Positions 27,305 to 36,399 of a stretch of 45,646 bases of DNA are shown here, piece by piece. Source of the DNA: Verrucomicrobiaceae bacterium (GTDB taxonomy: Bacteria > Verrucomicrobiota > Verrucomicrobiia > Verrucomicrobiales > Akkermansiaceae); NCBI GenBank assembly GCA_027487435.1, contig JAIYDP010000002.1, positions 1 to 45,646 of the forward strand, in the 5' to 3' direction. A model generated the notes under the pieces. That model was not told the origin of the DNA. It ran no database searches and saw only the letters and a list, made by a program, of their open reading frames with translations. The position numbers and the translations under genes were made by a program. How positions within the stretch are numbered: the stretch's first letter is position 1; each line of letters opens with the position of its first letter.

Positions 27305-27610
27305 ATGGTTACACAAAAATTCGTATTTCGATGTATCACATCCATTGTCGCTCTGATGGTGGTGTATGTTTCTTTAACGATTGGCCAAAATTTTGATCAG
27401 CATATTCCGTTTAAATCATCGTTAGATGGATTACCTCGATTGATCCATTTGTATCAGTGGCTCTTTCCGCCATGCATACTTACGATCCATACAGTCACCA
27501 TCATTTGCATTTGGTCGGATTTTCGTTTTAGCTACGTGATAGCATGTATGGGTATTTTAGTGATGTTCGTTGAACCAATCCTCATTTTAGGAATTCTCCA
27601 AGGCTTTTGA
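27305..27610 (+). CDS. Small membrane protein, unknown
   Basis: A 101-residue hydrophobic protein with about three spans (residues 8-26, 50-68 and 76-98). No recognised family. The ATG at 27305 follows the previous gene by 170 bp with no obvious terminator. It could be an accessory gene like its neighbours; no cassette-like 7-mer pair was found around it. Confidence 0.5.
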   Translation: MVTQKFVFRCITSIVALMVVYVSLTIGQNFDQHIPFKSSLDGLPRLIHLYQWLFPPCILTIHTVTIICIWSDFRFSYVIACMGILVMFVEPILILGILQGF

Positions 27611-27872
27611 TGCCAATCGTAAAAATCCCTGCATTGGTTCTCCTGGTTGGATGATTTTCTACGGATTGACCCGTTCCATCGGGCTTACGGTGAGTGTATC
27701 AGCTCGACAGTAAAAGACCAAAAGCACGAATACCCTAACCCATGTCCTGGGTGCGCCCGTCCCCAGCTTCAGCCCGAGATCCGATGTAAAGTGCCAGAAA
27801 GTCGCGGCCCTGCGCAGCAAATGATGGCGGCGAATGGCGGTGTTGTATTTCGGTTTTCGGGATACCTGCTAT
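27611..27872. other. Non-coding repeat-rich flank
   Basis: 262 bp between the small membrane protein and the second MITE-like copy. A frame runs through it into the repeat (27647-28018) but has no family signal. Scattered matches to 24310-24350 (AAATGATGGCGG, TTTCGG) suggest both loci derive from a common longer repeat. Confidence 0.4.
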
Positions 27873-28098
27873 TTAACCTAGAATCCGCAATTGATGTCAC
27901 CAATCCAAAGTTTTTCACAACTGATTTAACTGATTTACTGATTTTTTTGTTGGATTTACTATGGATACAACTCAGGAAGTTGAAAATAAAACACACCAGA
28001 TCTTCACCTATTGGGTGAAACAGCAAACTTCAAAATCCCCTCTTCAAATCAGTAAAATCAGCGTAATCAGTGGTTAGAACTGCGAATTCTAGGTTTAA
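27873..28098. mobile_element. MITE-like element, copy 2 (226 bp)
   Basis: The left end TTAACCTAGAATCCGCAATT and right end GAACTGCGAATTCTAGGTTTAA (reverse-complementary) frame a non-coding body. The body includes the palindrome TTCACCTATTGGGTGAA and runs of TGATTTxACTGATTT. On the minus strand the repeat reads TTDYADFTDLK, a dispersed-repeat signature. Its right 140 bp match the partial copy at 45511-45646 nearly perfectly in inverted orientation. Confidence 0.65.
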
Positions 28099-28199
28099 GA
28101 AAAATCTTGCAAAATCGGTAAAATCATCAAAAATCCCATCATCCACTTTTTCCGTGATATACGCTCGCGGGTGGATGCGAATATGAACTGTTCGGCAAG
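28099..28199 (+). repeat. Dispersed hairpin repeat B, copy 2
   Basis: Abuts the MITE-like copy and matches 24418-24515. The hairpin is kept by paired changes: ATCCAC/GTGGAT here against ATCC/GGAT with C-rich variants there. It ends GAACTGTTCGGC. It lies just before the 21-bp array. Confidence 0.6.
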
Positions 28200-28262
28200 A
28201 GCATGCACATGGCGCACAAAAGCGAAATCGCCCCTCGGGCATCGCATCTGGCACTTCCCCTC

Positions 28263-28575
28263 AAACAACGACCATTTCCCTCCAAACAACGACCATTTCC
28301 CCCTAAACAATGACCATTTCCCCCTAAACAATGACCACTTCCCCTCAAACAATGACCATTTCCCCTCAAACAATGACCATTTCCCCCTAAACAATGACCG
28401 TTTCCCCCCAAACAACGACCATTTCCCCTCAAACAATGACCGTTTCCCCCCAAACAACGACCATTTCCCCCAAACAACGACCACTTCCCCTCAAACAACG
28501 ACCACTTCCTCTCAAACAACGACCATTTCGCCCCAAACAATGACCATTTCGCCCCAAGCAATGGCCAATTACCCG
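28263..28575 (+). repeat. 21-bp minisatellite array (15 units)
   Basis: Fifteen direct units of 21 bp (two are 20 bp), consensus AAACAAYGACCATTTCCCC plus two variable C/T bases, with no spacers. Variation is confined to a few positions (Y at 7, A/G at 12, T/C at 13, the last three). It is flanked by partial units at 28247 and 28576-28592. The period is seven codons on either strand (NNDHFPx on +, GKWSLFx on -), but both readings are low complexity. It ends 24 nt before the ATG of the gene at 28617. Confidence 0.92.
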
Positions 28576-28616
28576 AAAACATTCTCCCCCTAAAAACAAT
28601 AAACCAAACAAATACC

Positions 28617-29330
28617 ATGCAAGACGACTACGCAAACCAGCAAAACATGAACAACACGGTGCTGAACCTACTCGAAAATGACAAATTTCATCCCGTGTGG
28701 AAAAACAAAAAACCGGTCGCCTTCACCAAGGCAGCCGAGGAGTTCAGCACCCAGACCCGGGCGCTCACCCTGCACATCGCCGAACAACAAGCCGCCACCA
28801 CTGGCTATGCCGAGGCGAAAGAAAAAGAAGAACAAGAACTCGAAGCCATCTGCTACGACATCGGCCAAAACCTCGCCTTATGGCTTGAGGAAAATGGCCG
28901 CAACGGTGAAGCCGCACAGATCGACCTCACACCCACCGACTGGGATCGTCTCCGCGATGCCGACCTCGTCGCCAAAGCCCACCTCCTCCACGGCATCCTC
29001 ACCGCCGCCCTGAAGACGAATGCCGCCGAGCTCGAAGACTACGACATCACCACCGCCGATGCCACGCAGTTGAAAAAAGAAACCACCGACTTCGAGCGCA
29101 TCATCGCCGATCCCAGTGCAGCCATCTCCCGCCGCCGCGCGCTTACGCTAGCCCTACGCCCCAAGTTCCGCGAAGTCAGCAAGCTACTCGGGAAAATGGA
29201 TCGCCTCATCATCCGCTTCCGCCGCACCCCCGAAGGCAAAGCCTTCACCGAAGCCTGGACCACCTCCCGCATCATCCGCGACCTAGGCGGCTCCGCCCCT
29301 GCCTCCCCACCACCAGCCCCCGAAGCCTAA
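28617..29330 (+). CDS. Hypothetical helical protein following the 21-bp array
   Basis: A 237-residue, almost wholly alpha-helical protein. N-terminal NNTVLNLLENDKFHPVW is followed by long helices (TQTRALTLHIAEQQ, AKEKEEQELEAICYDIGQN). The C-terminal LLGKMDRLIIRFRRTPEGK and FTEAWTTSRIIRDLGG precede an Ala/Pro tail. The last block resembles the FxxAYxxARxIVDLG ending of small helical proteins I recall in Bacteroidetes and Verrucomicrobia; unverified. No signal peptide. A strong terminator follows within 15 nt. The arrangement array-gene-terminator repeats at 5236-5499 in collapsed form. Confidence 0.75.
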   Translation: MQDDYANQQNMNNTVLNLLENDKFHPVWKNKKPVAFTKAAEEFSTQTRALTLHIAEQQAATTGYAEAKEKEEQELEAICYDIGQNLALWLEENGRNGEAAQIDLTPTDWDRLRDADLVAKAHLLHGILTAALKTNAAELEDYDITTADATQLKKETTDFERIIADPSAAISRRRALTLALRPKFREVSKLLGKMDRLIIRFRRTPEGKAFTEAWTTSRIIRDLGGSAPASPPPAPEA

Positions 29331-29342
29331 TTCCCCGACCCA

Positions 29343-29377
29343 CCCCGGCGCGCCTCACCCGCGCGCTGGGGTTTTTT
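29343..29377 (+). terminator. Rho-independent terminator
   Basis: An 11-bp stem (CCCCGGCGCGC / GCGCGCTGGGG, one G-T pair) with a 7-nt loop, then six T. It lies 12 nt after the stop of the 237-aa gene. Confidence 0.9.
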
Positions 29378-29475
29378 GCTTCTATTTCAACGATGAAAAA
29401 ACTTGCAACTTTCCTGCGAATCATCACGATTCCCAAGGCACCGTTGGTAATCCGATTACGGAATAATCTGCCGAC

Positions 29476-30204
29476 TTGCTCGGTTTTTTCGATATGTCTC
29501 CTGCAAATTTCAGCTACCACAATCTGCCAGACGGCTCCAGCGCCGTCGTGCGGGAGGACACCATCGAATCTAGCTTCATCGTCACTCTCCAAGCCCTGAA
29601 ACACGACTACCGACCCGACTACCTGCTGGCCAACCCGCCCTTCAACGACTCCGACCGGTTCCGCAAGGACGACGATGTACGCTGGCAATGGAGCGGAGCG
29701 ACATGGAAAACCGAAGGTTGCCCGCAGTGTGAACGCGGCGGTGTTCATCAATTCGGCGTCCAGCCCAAGTGCAACTCCAACTTCGCCTGGGTGCAGCACT
29801 TCATCCACCACCTCGCCGCGCAGGGCATGGTCGGCTTCGTCCTCGCCAACGGCAGCATGTCCTCCAACCAGTCCGGCGAAGGAGACATCCGCCGCGCCCT
29901 CATCGAGGCCGACCTCGTGGACTGCATGGTCGCCCTCCCCGGCCAGCTCTTCTACAGCACGCAGATTCCCGTCAGCCTCTGGTTCCTCGCGAAAAGCAAA
30001 AACGCCGACGCCAAACGCGGCTTCCGCGACCACCGCAAACAAATGCTGTTCATCGACGCACGCAAACTCGACCGCTCCTGCCGTTACCTGACTTGCGTTG
30101 GCGCCGAAAGCGCCGATGCCGTCATTCAGGATAGGCCCGGTAAGAACGGCAAGGCAAAGTGCGAATGGCGTTTCCGGCGCGATATCCTCCTCAAAGCCGC
30201 ATGA
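29476..30204 (+). pseudogene. hsdM: Truncated type I methylase subunit (HsdM fragment)
   Basis: A 242-codon frame from TTG 29476. It carries the adenine-methylase catalytic motif LLANPPFND (about residues 50-58) and the HsdM blocks [53 protein letters not shown] and MLFIDARKL. The N-terminal half, including the SAM-binding motif I region, and the C-terminus are missing; a full HsdM is about 480-530 residues. Between DVRWQ and FGVQPK an extra 63 bp (29689-29751, 21 codons, in frame) interrupts the normal spacing. After IDARKL the sequence leaves the family. No hsdS or hsdR is in the window. Its stop overlaps the start of the giant fusion gene (ATGA). Probably non-functional as a methylase. Confidence 0.8.
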
Positions 30205-33200
30205 GTTCGAACGAATCAGCTCAAGACCTTCGAGAGTTAGCTTCTCAGCTCCACTCCACGTTTGTGGCCAATCATTGGGCACATGCAGAGCAGTGTGATG
30301 ATGGGAGTTACCGAACGGTCTACAAACCTTTTAGCGCATCTAGAATCTATTCGCTGCTTGAGAGAGGTGAGTCATGCCTCACTTATCAACTGTCCTCTGG
30401 CGCACTTAAGTGGGTCTGCTTTGATGTGGACATAAAGCGCGAAATACTGCAGCGCGAGGACTATCCGAGCATTAAAGCTGAGGCACAGACGGAGATCATC
30501 AAGGTTGTTTCGATGCTTTGTGATTACCTGAAACAGAAGGAAATACCTTATCTGCTCGAATTTTCAGGAAACCGAGGTGCTCACGTCTGGGTTGTTTGGA
30601 GAGAGTTCGTAAAGGAAGGCTATGGATATGCATTGCAGCAGAGAGTGCTAGAAGGTAGTCAGGCTCTCACGGCATGTAACTTTACTGTAATTGATCGCTT
30701 CCCACAGACATCCCAGAGTAAAGGGCAACCTGGCAAGGGGGTCAAACTTCCGCTCTCTAAACACAAGAAGTCGAGGTTTTACTCATGCCTCGTTGCCGAT
30801 CCTGATGAGCTAAAAGCACGGATCGATGCTCCGTTCGCCAGACTTGAACCGAATGTCGTCCGTGAACAATCTGAGATGTTGTTGTCCTTGGTTGTCCCAA
30901 GTTGGTCGGAAATCGAGCGCAAGTTGGATTTGTGCGAGGAGCATGTTCAGAAGCTTACAAAGCAATCTGCTTACATCAGACAGCCTATTGTATTCGCTCC
31001 GGGGCAAGTTCCCACTCTGGATTCGGTGCTGAGCAATCTCGCGGGTTGTGCTTTGCTGAAGTCCGTGGTTGGAAAGTGCACGGCTAAAGAACAATTGTCT
31101 GAAAAGGAGAGAGCGATTTTGGTTGGGTTGCTGCGCCGACTAAAACACCCAACAAAAGTCGACTTCGGGAAAGACTTGTTACTCGAACTCTTCAGTCGCC
31201 AGCCCAATTTCAAGCCAAACGTCACCGCAGCAAAACTCGCAAACTTAAATCTATACCCGCCTACTTGTAGCTATTTGTCACAGGCTTTTGCCTTGGAAAA
31301 GGAGTGCTGCGACGCTCACGCCAGTTGCCAAGTCCAGAAGTCTCCAGTCGAATTGCTTGAGGGGTGCGAACTTGAACCAGACTCCCTTGATTCCCTTACT
31401 CCCCAGCAATTCGAAGCAATCCGCGATGCGTGTATGCGCTACGCGGCAATCAACGATGAAATTGATCTTCATTTCCTCAGAGGCGAGATGGAGCGCATCG
31501 ATGCTAACACTGCATCAGATTCATTTCCTCGTTATCTCGAGACGCAACGGACTCTGGGTTCCTATCACACCTTTGAACGTCCCGAGTCTTCTGACAGAGT
31601 CAGAACACTTGTATCGCTTGGAGCCTACGACGCTTTGCTCTCTGCTTGGTTCACAAAAATCCTCGATGGATTGTTTGGAACTGATATTTCGCCCCACTCT
31701 TACGGCTACCGGTTTGAGCCAAGCCTTTCGAAATCCAACTTATTTAAACCTTGGTTCCCTCAATGGCTTAAATACACAAAAGCGCTTTCTCGAATCATCG
31801 AGGATGGCGCTTTTGATGACTTCTGGGTGATTAAGGTGGATGTTCGCTCTTATTATGACCAGATTCCTTTGGCTCGCCTTCGTGTAAAACTTGGCACGGG
31901 GCCATCGAGAGCGTGTAGTGAGACAGTAAACGATCTCGATCAGGAGACTCGAAGCCAATATGAAACAATTTGCTCCACCTTGATAGAATGGTGTCGCGTT
32001 ATTGGAGGTAGCGACAAAGGTGTTCCACAGGGCCCTGCGTTTGCCCGATACCTAGCGGAGCTTTACTTGCTGCAGTTTGATCACGACGTTGAAGAACTGA
32101 TGCGCATCCACCAAGCGCAATACTTTCGCTGGGTGGACGATATCTTTCTGATTGCACCCACCGAAGAATCCGCACGGTCAATTAATGAAGTCATCAGAGG
32201 GGAACTGGAGGCGCTTTCACTTGAGGTCAACGAAGGCAAAGCTTTTCTTGGAACGGTTCGTGATTATCGGATACGGTTTTACGAATACAAAAATGATACG
32301 AAATACTTCGTTGATCAGGTAACTCGCAATTCGCGCACTTCTTCGAGTGCTTTGAACGCACAGGCGAGAGAGGCATTAGCTGAAATAATTTCTGGTTCAG
32401 ACGGCGCGGAAATACGACCGGAGAACGCATCATTTTTTTTGACGCATCTAAAGGCATGTCCGCAGGACTCGGCCCACGTCATACCGCAATTGTTGAAGCT
32501 GGAATACGGGCGCGGATCATTCTTCAAGCACTTAGCTGATCATATCGTCAAGGATATGCGGAGCGTCGAGTTCAACCCTGAAAGGTGGGATTTCTCCACT
32601 CTCTCGGGATTTAGGTTGGAGGTCTTCCTGAACTCACTCCTATGGGGAGTTGGCGAGCCTCCGCTGTCGCTCAACGAGTCAGAGAACCTCGCCAAGCTAC
32701 TAACATCACTCCGAAGCCAGGCCAAATCACCTCTATCAAAGTGTTTGCTGATTCATATTATGTTGAACGATGCCAAACTAGCTGAAGGCTTAGAAATTGG
32801 CGAACATCTTTCCCTCGGAGATGTGATCGCATGCCTGCATCAACGCCAAAACGCCGTAATAAGAGACGAGATTCTGCAAAGAGTTCTCGACCACTTGGCG
32901 AGCTTGCCGATTGATGAAGCCATCGAGGTTGTCTATATATTAGTGATCGACTCGCAGCTTTCGACAGTTGGCTACGAGCGTTGCTCAGACAAATTCTTAG
33001 CCCTTGTGCTTGAACATTTGGAGCAAAGCACCGGACATTCAGGCTCCCTTGCTTGCTTGAAGAAAAGCCAAGAGGGAAGTGGTGAATTACTCAGGAAGTA
33101 TCATTCGCTCTGCTGTTTGTGCTTTGTTACGGGATCAACCAAAAAACCAGAAGAGTTTAAGAGGTTGTGGTGGGCCCTTATTTCTCTGACGAATGAAATG

Positions 33201-35837
33201 GCGCAGTGGAGTCCGGGTAAAGCGCAGTGGCTTGAGAAAGCGGAACGCATTAGAGTTAATCAGGGGAACATCACGGCTCTATTCGTCGCAGGAGTTGGCG
33301 GCGACGGATTGTGCCCGGGGCAACCAGATAAACAACAGGTATTCAGTGATTACCATTATCACTTGGTTGTGTTTTTGTTTGCCTTGTCGAATCATAATTT
33401 TGTCGAATCTTTACCTTCTCCTGAGCAACTGCTTGCGAAGGTGAAAGCTCAGGGAATGGTCTATTTGGAGTGGCTTCTTGAACCAACTAAAGGCGTTGAA
33501 CTCTACCCGCAAAAACAGGTATGTTTGAGAAATATTGTGGAAAACGATATCACGATACTCAGGCGAAATAATCATCTTTTGGTCCGATATCCTGTGGCTT
33601 GCGCCTTTATCAAAGCCCCAGCGCAGCCACTGCCAATTTCGTCACAAGACGAGATCACGAAGCCTGTTTACCGTAACGATGTAATTGAGTTTCCGGCCAA
33701 CGCTGTTGGGTTAGACAGATTGATCCAAAGGGAGCGCAACCTTGCCGGAGTGATTCGACTCGTTACGAGTATTTTTAAGACGCTGCGGCGATTCCGAGAC
33801 GAGTATGTCGGAAAGGCAAAAGGGGTCCCAAACGTGTTTGCGGAAGGATTTGGCGTTCTGGAACATAATTTCGAACCTGCGATCACCGCAACAGCCTTGG
33901 GGCCAAGACTGCTGGTTACGGAAGGAGCCGCAATGCGTAGCATGCCGAATGAGTTGGAAACTGCGTGGGGGCTACTGCTCGACAGAGTTCAATCGTCAAA
34001 TCGCGATTTGTTGCCATACAAGCATCATGGCCAGGTCACAGCTGCGTCCGTCAGGACTCTTTTGCCAATAGGTTTGGATTGCGATGAGCAGGCTTCATTT
34101 CTTGAAATGCTTTGCGAGGCCTTGCCCACAGACACGCACACTTCGCCGTTTGACATTGATCACGCGAAGTTAGTAGCGGCCGCTCGATTCTCCAAGGAGC
34201 TAATTGCTCAGAATGCTGATTTGAAAGACGCGCGATTGCCAACGATCTTTGGTAAGACCGCGGAGATTTATTTTGCAATTTCAGGTGAGCGGTCGGATTT
34301 CGCGAAACGGATGAGCTTCAATCCTGTTCAAGGCGCTTCCGACAGATCATTGGGAGGTCTATTGAGAGCTATACATGATAGTTTGGGATGGACCAAATCG
34401 CATGCTTATCTCGGCGATCAGGGAGTTAAGTTGCTTAAAGCAATTGAGTCTGATTTTTTGATGCTTGCGCAATCCTGTTGTCCTCCTGAGGAATCCTCGG
34501 AGGAACTGCTGCCTGACGCTGCAAGGGCTAGGACTGAAAATGTCATTCGTGCCATCGTTGGGCAGGGGGATGACTATGAGTTGATCGTTGATGGTGAAGT
34601 GCTGATCGCGTCCTCTGGCGATGTTGTTGCACCAACCTCGACTACCGTTTGTCGTTTCGGAGGAGGGGCGCGATTTGAGGAGCCGTTAAAGCCCCAGCAT
34701 TCCGCTGATATTCGGAGATCTCTTGTTTACTCATGGAAGAATGAGAACAAGACGGTTTTATTCTTGGCGGACGATATTATCCGAATGACGTTTGAGATCA
34801 TACGTAAGCGTTCTGATGCTGTTTTTGGGTCAAGCCGAAGAACGATGAATGCTGCCATGCTGGAGTGTCTTGAGGATCGCCAGGAGCTTTCGAACGCTTT
34901 GAGGAGCAGCCCGCATTTTGGGAAGGCTTGCAATGTAGTGCGATGTAATCACTTTACATCTAACCAGATTCAGAGCGCGGAGGATTGTGAGCGTGTGTTG
35001 CTTCGCTGGTTGGGGTTGTTTGAGCGGTCAGAGGCTCTGGTTTTGCTTGAGGTAATCGCGGCTCATCAGTCTGTGACCTCAGATGATGTCAGGGGATTTA
35101 TTGATAATGTCGCGCAACATAAAGAGGATTCTATCGTGTTCTCGACGAAGAGGCTTGAGGATCAAGGTGGGGTGCATCGCTTGTTTACCCTGACTCAAGA
35201 CGGTCAGGAAATGATTCGCTCGTTGAGGTTAGATCAAGCTGTGAGGAAGATTGCTGATTTTCGGGGCGGGGAACCGAAGCTAATTTTATTAGCAGAGACG
35301 ATTTTGAGCGGTGGACAGTTGGTGAAGAACTTTAAGCGGCACTATCTTTCTGAGTCGGACTCCACAGAATCGCACAGGCAGGAGCAGAGGCTTTTTGAAA
35401 TCGGACCAATCAAGGACGAGTTCATCCGGGGCCTTAAGGCTTTCAGTGGCGTCGTAATTGTCGCGGCGGCCTACACTGAGCGCGGCGTTGGAAAGCTGAA
35501 AAATTACCTTTCTGAAGCTTTGGGAATTCCGATAGCGAGCATCACCATAATGGGAACTCCCCTCAATGATTCCGCATGTTTCTGGAAGGACTCAGAAAAC
35601 ATCTCCTTGGACACGAAAAACGCTTTTCAAACACTCATCAAAAACACGGAACGCATCAACTCGATCTTCAAAGTAGATGACACGGTTGCCTACCAGAAGA
35701 GTCTGCAGGACCCTGATCGTGCGAACTTGGTCGTGCGTCCGAATTCTGTGACCAAAAAGGGTTTCAAAATATTTACGCTACAACCTCACAATTCAAATAT
35801 CCCCCCCTTGTTTCGGCAAACGAAAGAGCATGATTGA
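30201..35837 (+). CDS. Giant primase - reverse transcriptase - PRTase-like fusion (putative defence protein)
   Basis: A 1878-residue protein starting at ATG 30201, which overlaps the hsdM-fragment stop. Residues about 15-200: archaeo-eukaryotic primase (AEP) with FDVD (Asp75, Asp77), SGNRGAHVW (Arg125, His128) and KLPLSKH (182-188). Residues about 275-380: a helical segment with Cys283, 356, 369/370 and 376, as in PriL-like parts of TOTE/CRISPR-associated primases. Residues about 430-690: reverse transcriptase with SYGYRF (Arg504), [11 protein letters not shown] (Asp547), KGVPQGP (610-611), RWVDDIFLI (Asp646, Asp647; WVDD in place of YxDD) and [11 protein letters not shown]. About 700-1580: helical, unrecognised. 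About 1590-1830: a helix set with [20 protein letters not shown], then [14 protein letters not shown] and [16 protein letters not shown], like the phosphoribosyltransferase-like 'PRTase-CE' domains of conflict systems. All polymerase catalytic acids are present, so RNA- or DNA-templated synthesis with self-priming is plausible. No nuclease motif seen. Confidence 0.85.
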   Translation: MSSNESAQDLRELASQLHSTFVANHWAHAEQCDDGSYRTVYKPFSASRIYSLLERGESCLTYQLSSGALKWVCFDVDIKREILQREDYPSIKAEAQTEIIKVVSMLCDYLKQKEIPYLLEFSGNRGAHVWVVWREFVKEGYGYALQQRVLEGSQALTACNFTVIDRFPQTSQSKGQPGKGVKLPLSKHKKSRFYSCLVADPDELKARIDAPFARLEPNVVREQSEMLLSLVVPSWSEIERKLDLCEEHVQKLTKQSAYIRQPIVFAPGQVPTLDSVLSNLAGCALLKSVVGKCTAKEQLSEKERAILVGLLRRLKHPTKVDFGKDLLLELFSRQPNFKPNVTAAKLANLNLYPPTCSYLSQAFALEKECCDAHASCQVQKSPVELLEGCELEPDSLDSLTPQQFEAIRDACMRYAAINDEIDLHFLRGEMERIDANTASDSFPRYLETQRTLGSYHTFERPESSDRVRTLVSLGAYDALLSAWFTKILDGLFGTDISPHSYGYRFEPSLSKSNLFKPWFPQWLKYTKALSRIIEDGAFDDFWVIKVDVRSYYDQIPLARLRVKLGTGPSRACSETVNDLDQETRSQYETICSTLIEWCRVIGGSDKGVPQGPAFARYLAELYLLQFDHDVEELMRIHQAQYFRWVDDIFLIAPTEESARSINEVIRGELEALSLEVNEGKAFLGTVRDYRIRFYEYKNDTKYFVDQVTRNSRTSSSALNAQAREALAEIISGSDGAEIRPENASFFLTHLKACPQDSAHVIPQLLKLEYGRGSFFKHLADHIVKDMRSVEFNPERWDFSTLSGFRLEVFLNSLLWGVGEPPLSLNESENLAKLLTSLRSQAKSPLSKCLLIHIMLNDAKLAEGLEIGEHLSLGDVIACLHQRQNAVIRDEILQRVLDHLASLPIDEAIEVVYILVIDSQLSTVGYERCSDKFLALVLEHLEQSTGHSGSLACLKKSQEGSGELLRKYHSLCCLCFVTGSTKKPEEFKRLWWALISLTNEMAQWSPGKAQWLEKAERIRVNQGNITALFVAGVGGDGLCPGQPDKQQVFSDYHYHLVVFLFALSNHNFVESLPSPEQLLAKVKAQGMVYLEWLLEPTKGVELYPQKQVCLRNIVENDITILRRNNHLLVRYPVACAFIKAPAQPLPISSQDEITKPVYRNDVIEFPANAVGLDRLIQRERNLAGVIRLVTSIFKTLRRFRDEYVGKAKGVPNVFAEGFGVLEHNFEPAITATALGPRLLVTEGAAMRSMPNELETAWGLLLDRVQSSNRDLLPYKHHGQVTAASVRTLLPIGLDCDEQASFLEMLCEALPTDTHTSPFDIDHAKLVAAARFSKELIAQNADLKDARLPTIFGKTAEIYFAISGERSDFAKRMSFNPVQGASDRSLGGLLRAIHDSLGWTKSHAYLGDQGVKLLKAIESDFLMLAQSCCPPEESSEELLPDAARARTENVIRAIVGQGDDYELIVDGEVLIASSGDVVAPTSTTVCRFGGGARFEEPLKPQHSADIRRSLVYSWKNENKTVLFLADDIIRMTFEIIRKRSDAVFGSSRRTMNAAMLECLEDRQELSNALRSSPHFGKACNVVRCNHFTSNQIQSAEDCERVLLRWLGLFERSEALVLLEVIAAHQSVTSDDVRGFIDNVAQHKEDSIVFSTKRLEDQGGVHRLFTLTQDGQEMIRSLRLDQAVRKIADFRGGEPKLILLAETILSGGQLVKNFKRHYLSESDSTESHRQEQRLFEIGPIKDEFIRGLKAFSGVVIVAAAYTERGVGKLKNYLSEALGIPIASITIMGTPLNDSACFWKDSENISLDTKNAFQTLIKNTERINSIFKVDDTVAYQKSLQDPDRANLVVRPNSVTKKGFKIFTLQPHNSNIPPLFRQTKEHD

Positions 35838-35900
35838 GGATCGAGGAACTGACGAAGAAGGAAAAGCTCAAGACGAATTGAGCCGCGCTGGAGGCGCTGA

Positions 35901-36206
35901 TGTGTATTTCAAGGGACAGACCTTCTGCGTGCGAAGAAACACGATGCAAGCGGCATCGTTTGCAAGGTAGTCTTTAACCTTCAGAACCATCACACAGAGC
36001 CACTTCTCAATGTGGCGGATTACCTCTGCTGGGCGGTTCAGCGTGTTTTCGAACGAGGAGAAACTCGCTACTACAATTTCTTGAGTGAGAAGATTAGCTT
36101 GGTGGTGGATCTCTATGACTCGCCATCCTACTCGGGTAATCGCCACTACCACACCCACAAAAACCCATTGACCTCTGCCAAAAAATTAAGCCCGCCATCA
36201 CCCTGA
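35901..36206 (+). pseudogene. DUF3800 C-terminal fragment
   Basis: The frame is open from a TGA at 35898-35900 to the stop at 36206. It reads GTDLLRAKKHDASGIVCKVV, then LLNVADYLCWAVQRVFERGE and ISLVVDLYD, ending NPLTSAKKLSP. This is the C-terminal third of DUF3800 proteins, predicted RNase H-fold nucleases frequent near restriction and defence genes (family knowledge). The N-terminal two thirds are missing. It begins about 60 bp after the giant gene and may be the remainder of a gene displaced by that locus. Confidence 0.65.
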
Positions 36207-36399
36207 GAAGGTTACCCTTCGACGACATGGAGTCGGAATTCAAGTGCGGCAGGCTTTGGGAGGGTTCCATACAATTGATGTGTTCGCAAGTTTAAATTTC
36301 AAGCACCGAACTTAGGCCTATTATGTAAAGGGATAGACCCTCAGCATGACAACCTCAACCGTTCCAGAAATTTCCTCTCACGCCCTGTGGTGCATTCGC

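Noticed and set aside
28263..28575. CRISPR array
   Set aside because: Units abut directly every 21 bp with no unique spacers, and no cas gene is present. It is a minisatellite.
28095..28618. Protein-coding frames through the 21-bp array (GKWSLFx on the minus strand, NNDHFPx on the plus strand)
   Set aside because: Frames stay open only because the period is a multiple of three; the peptides are pure repeats without start context.
29272..30282. 336-codon minus-strand frame opposite the hsdM fragment
   Set aside because: The plus strand has clear HsdM motifs; the minus frame has none and is a GC-rich shadow.
30201..35837. Reading the RT as a group II intron maturase or CRISPR-associated RT
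   Set aside because: No maturase or HNH domain, no intron-like flanks, and no cas1/cas6 or CRISPR array in the window; the AEP domain and length point elsewhere.
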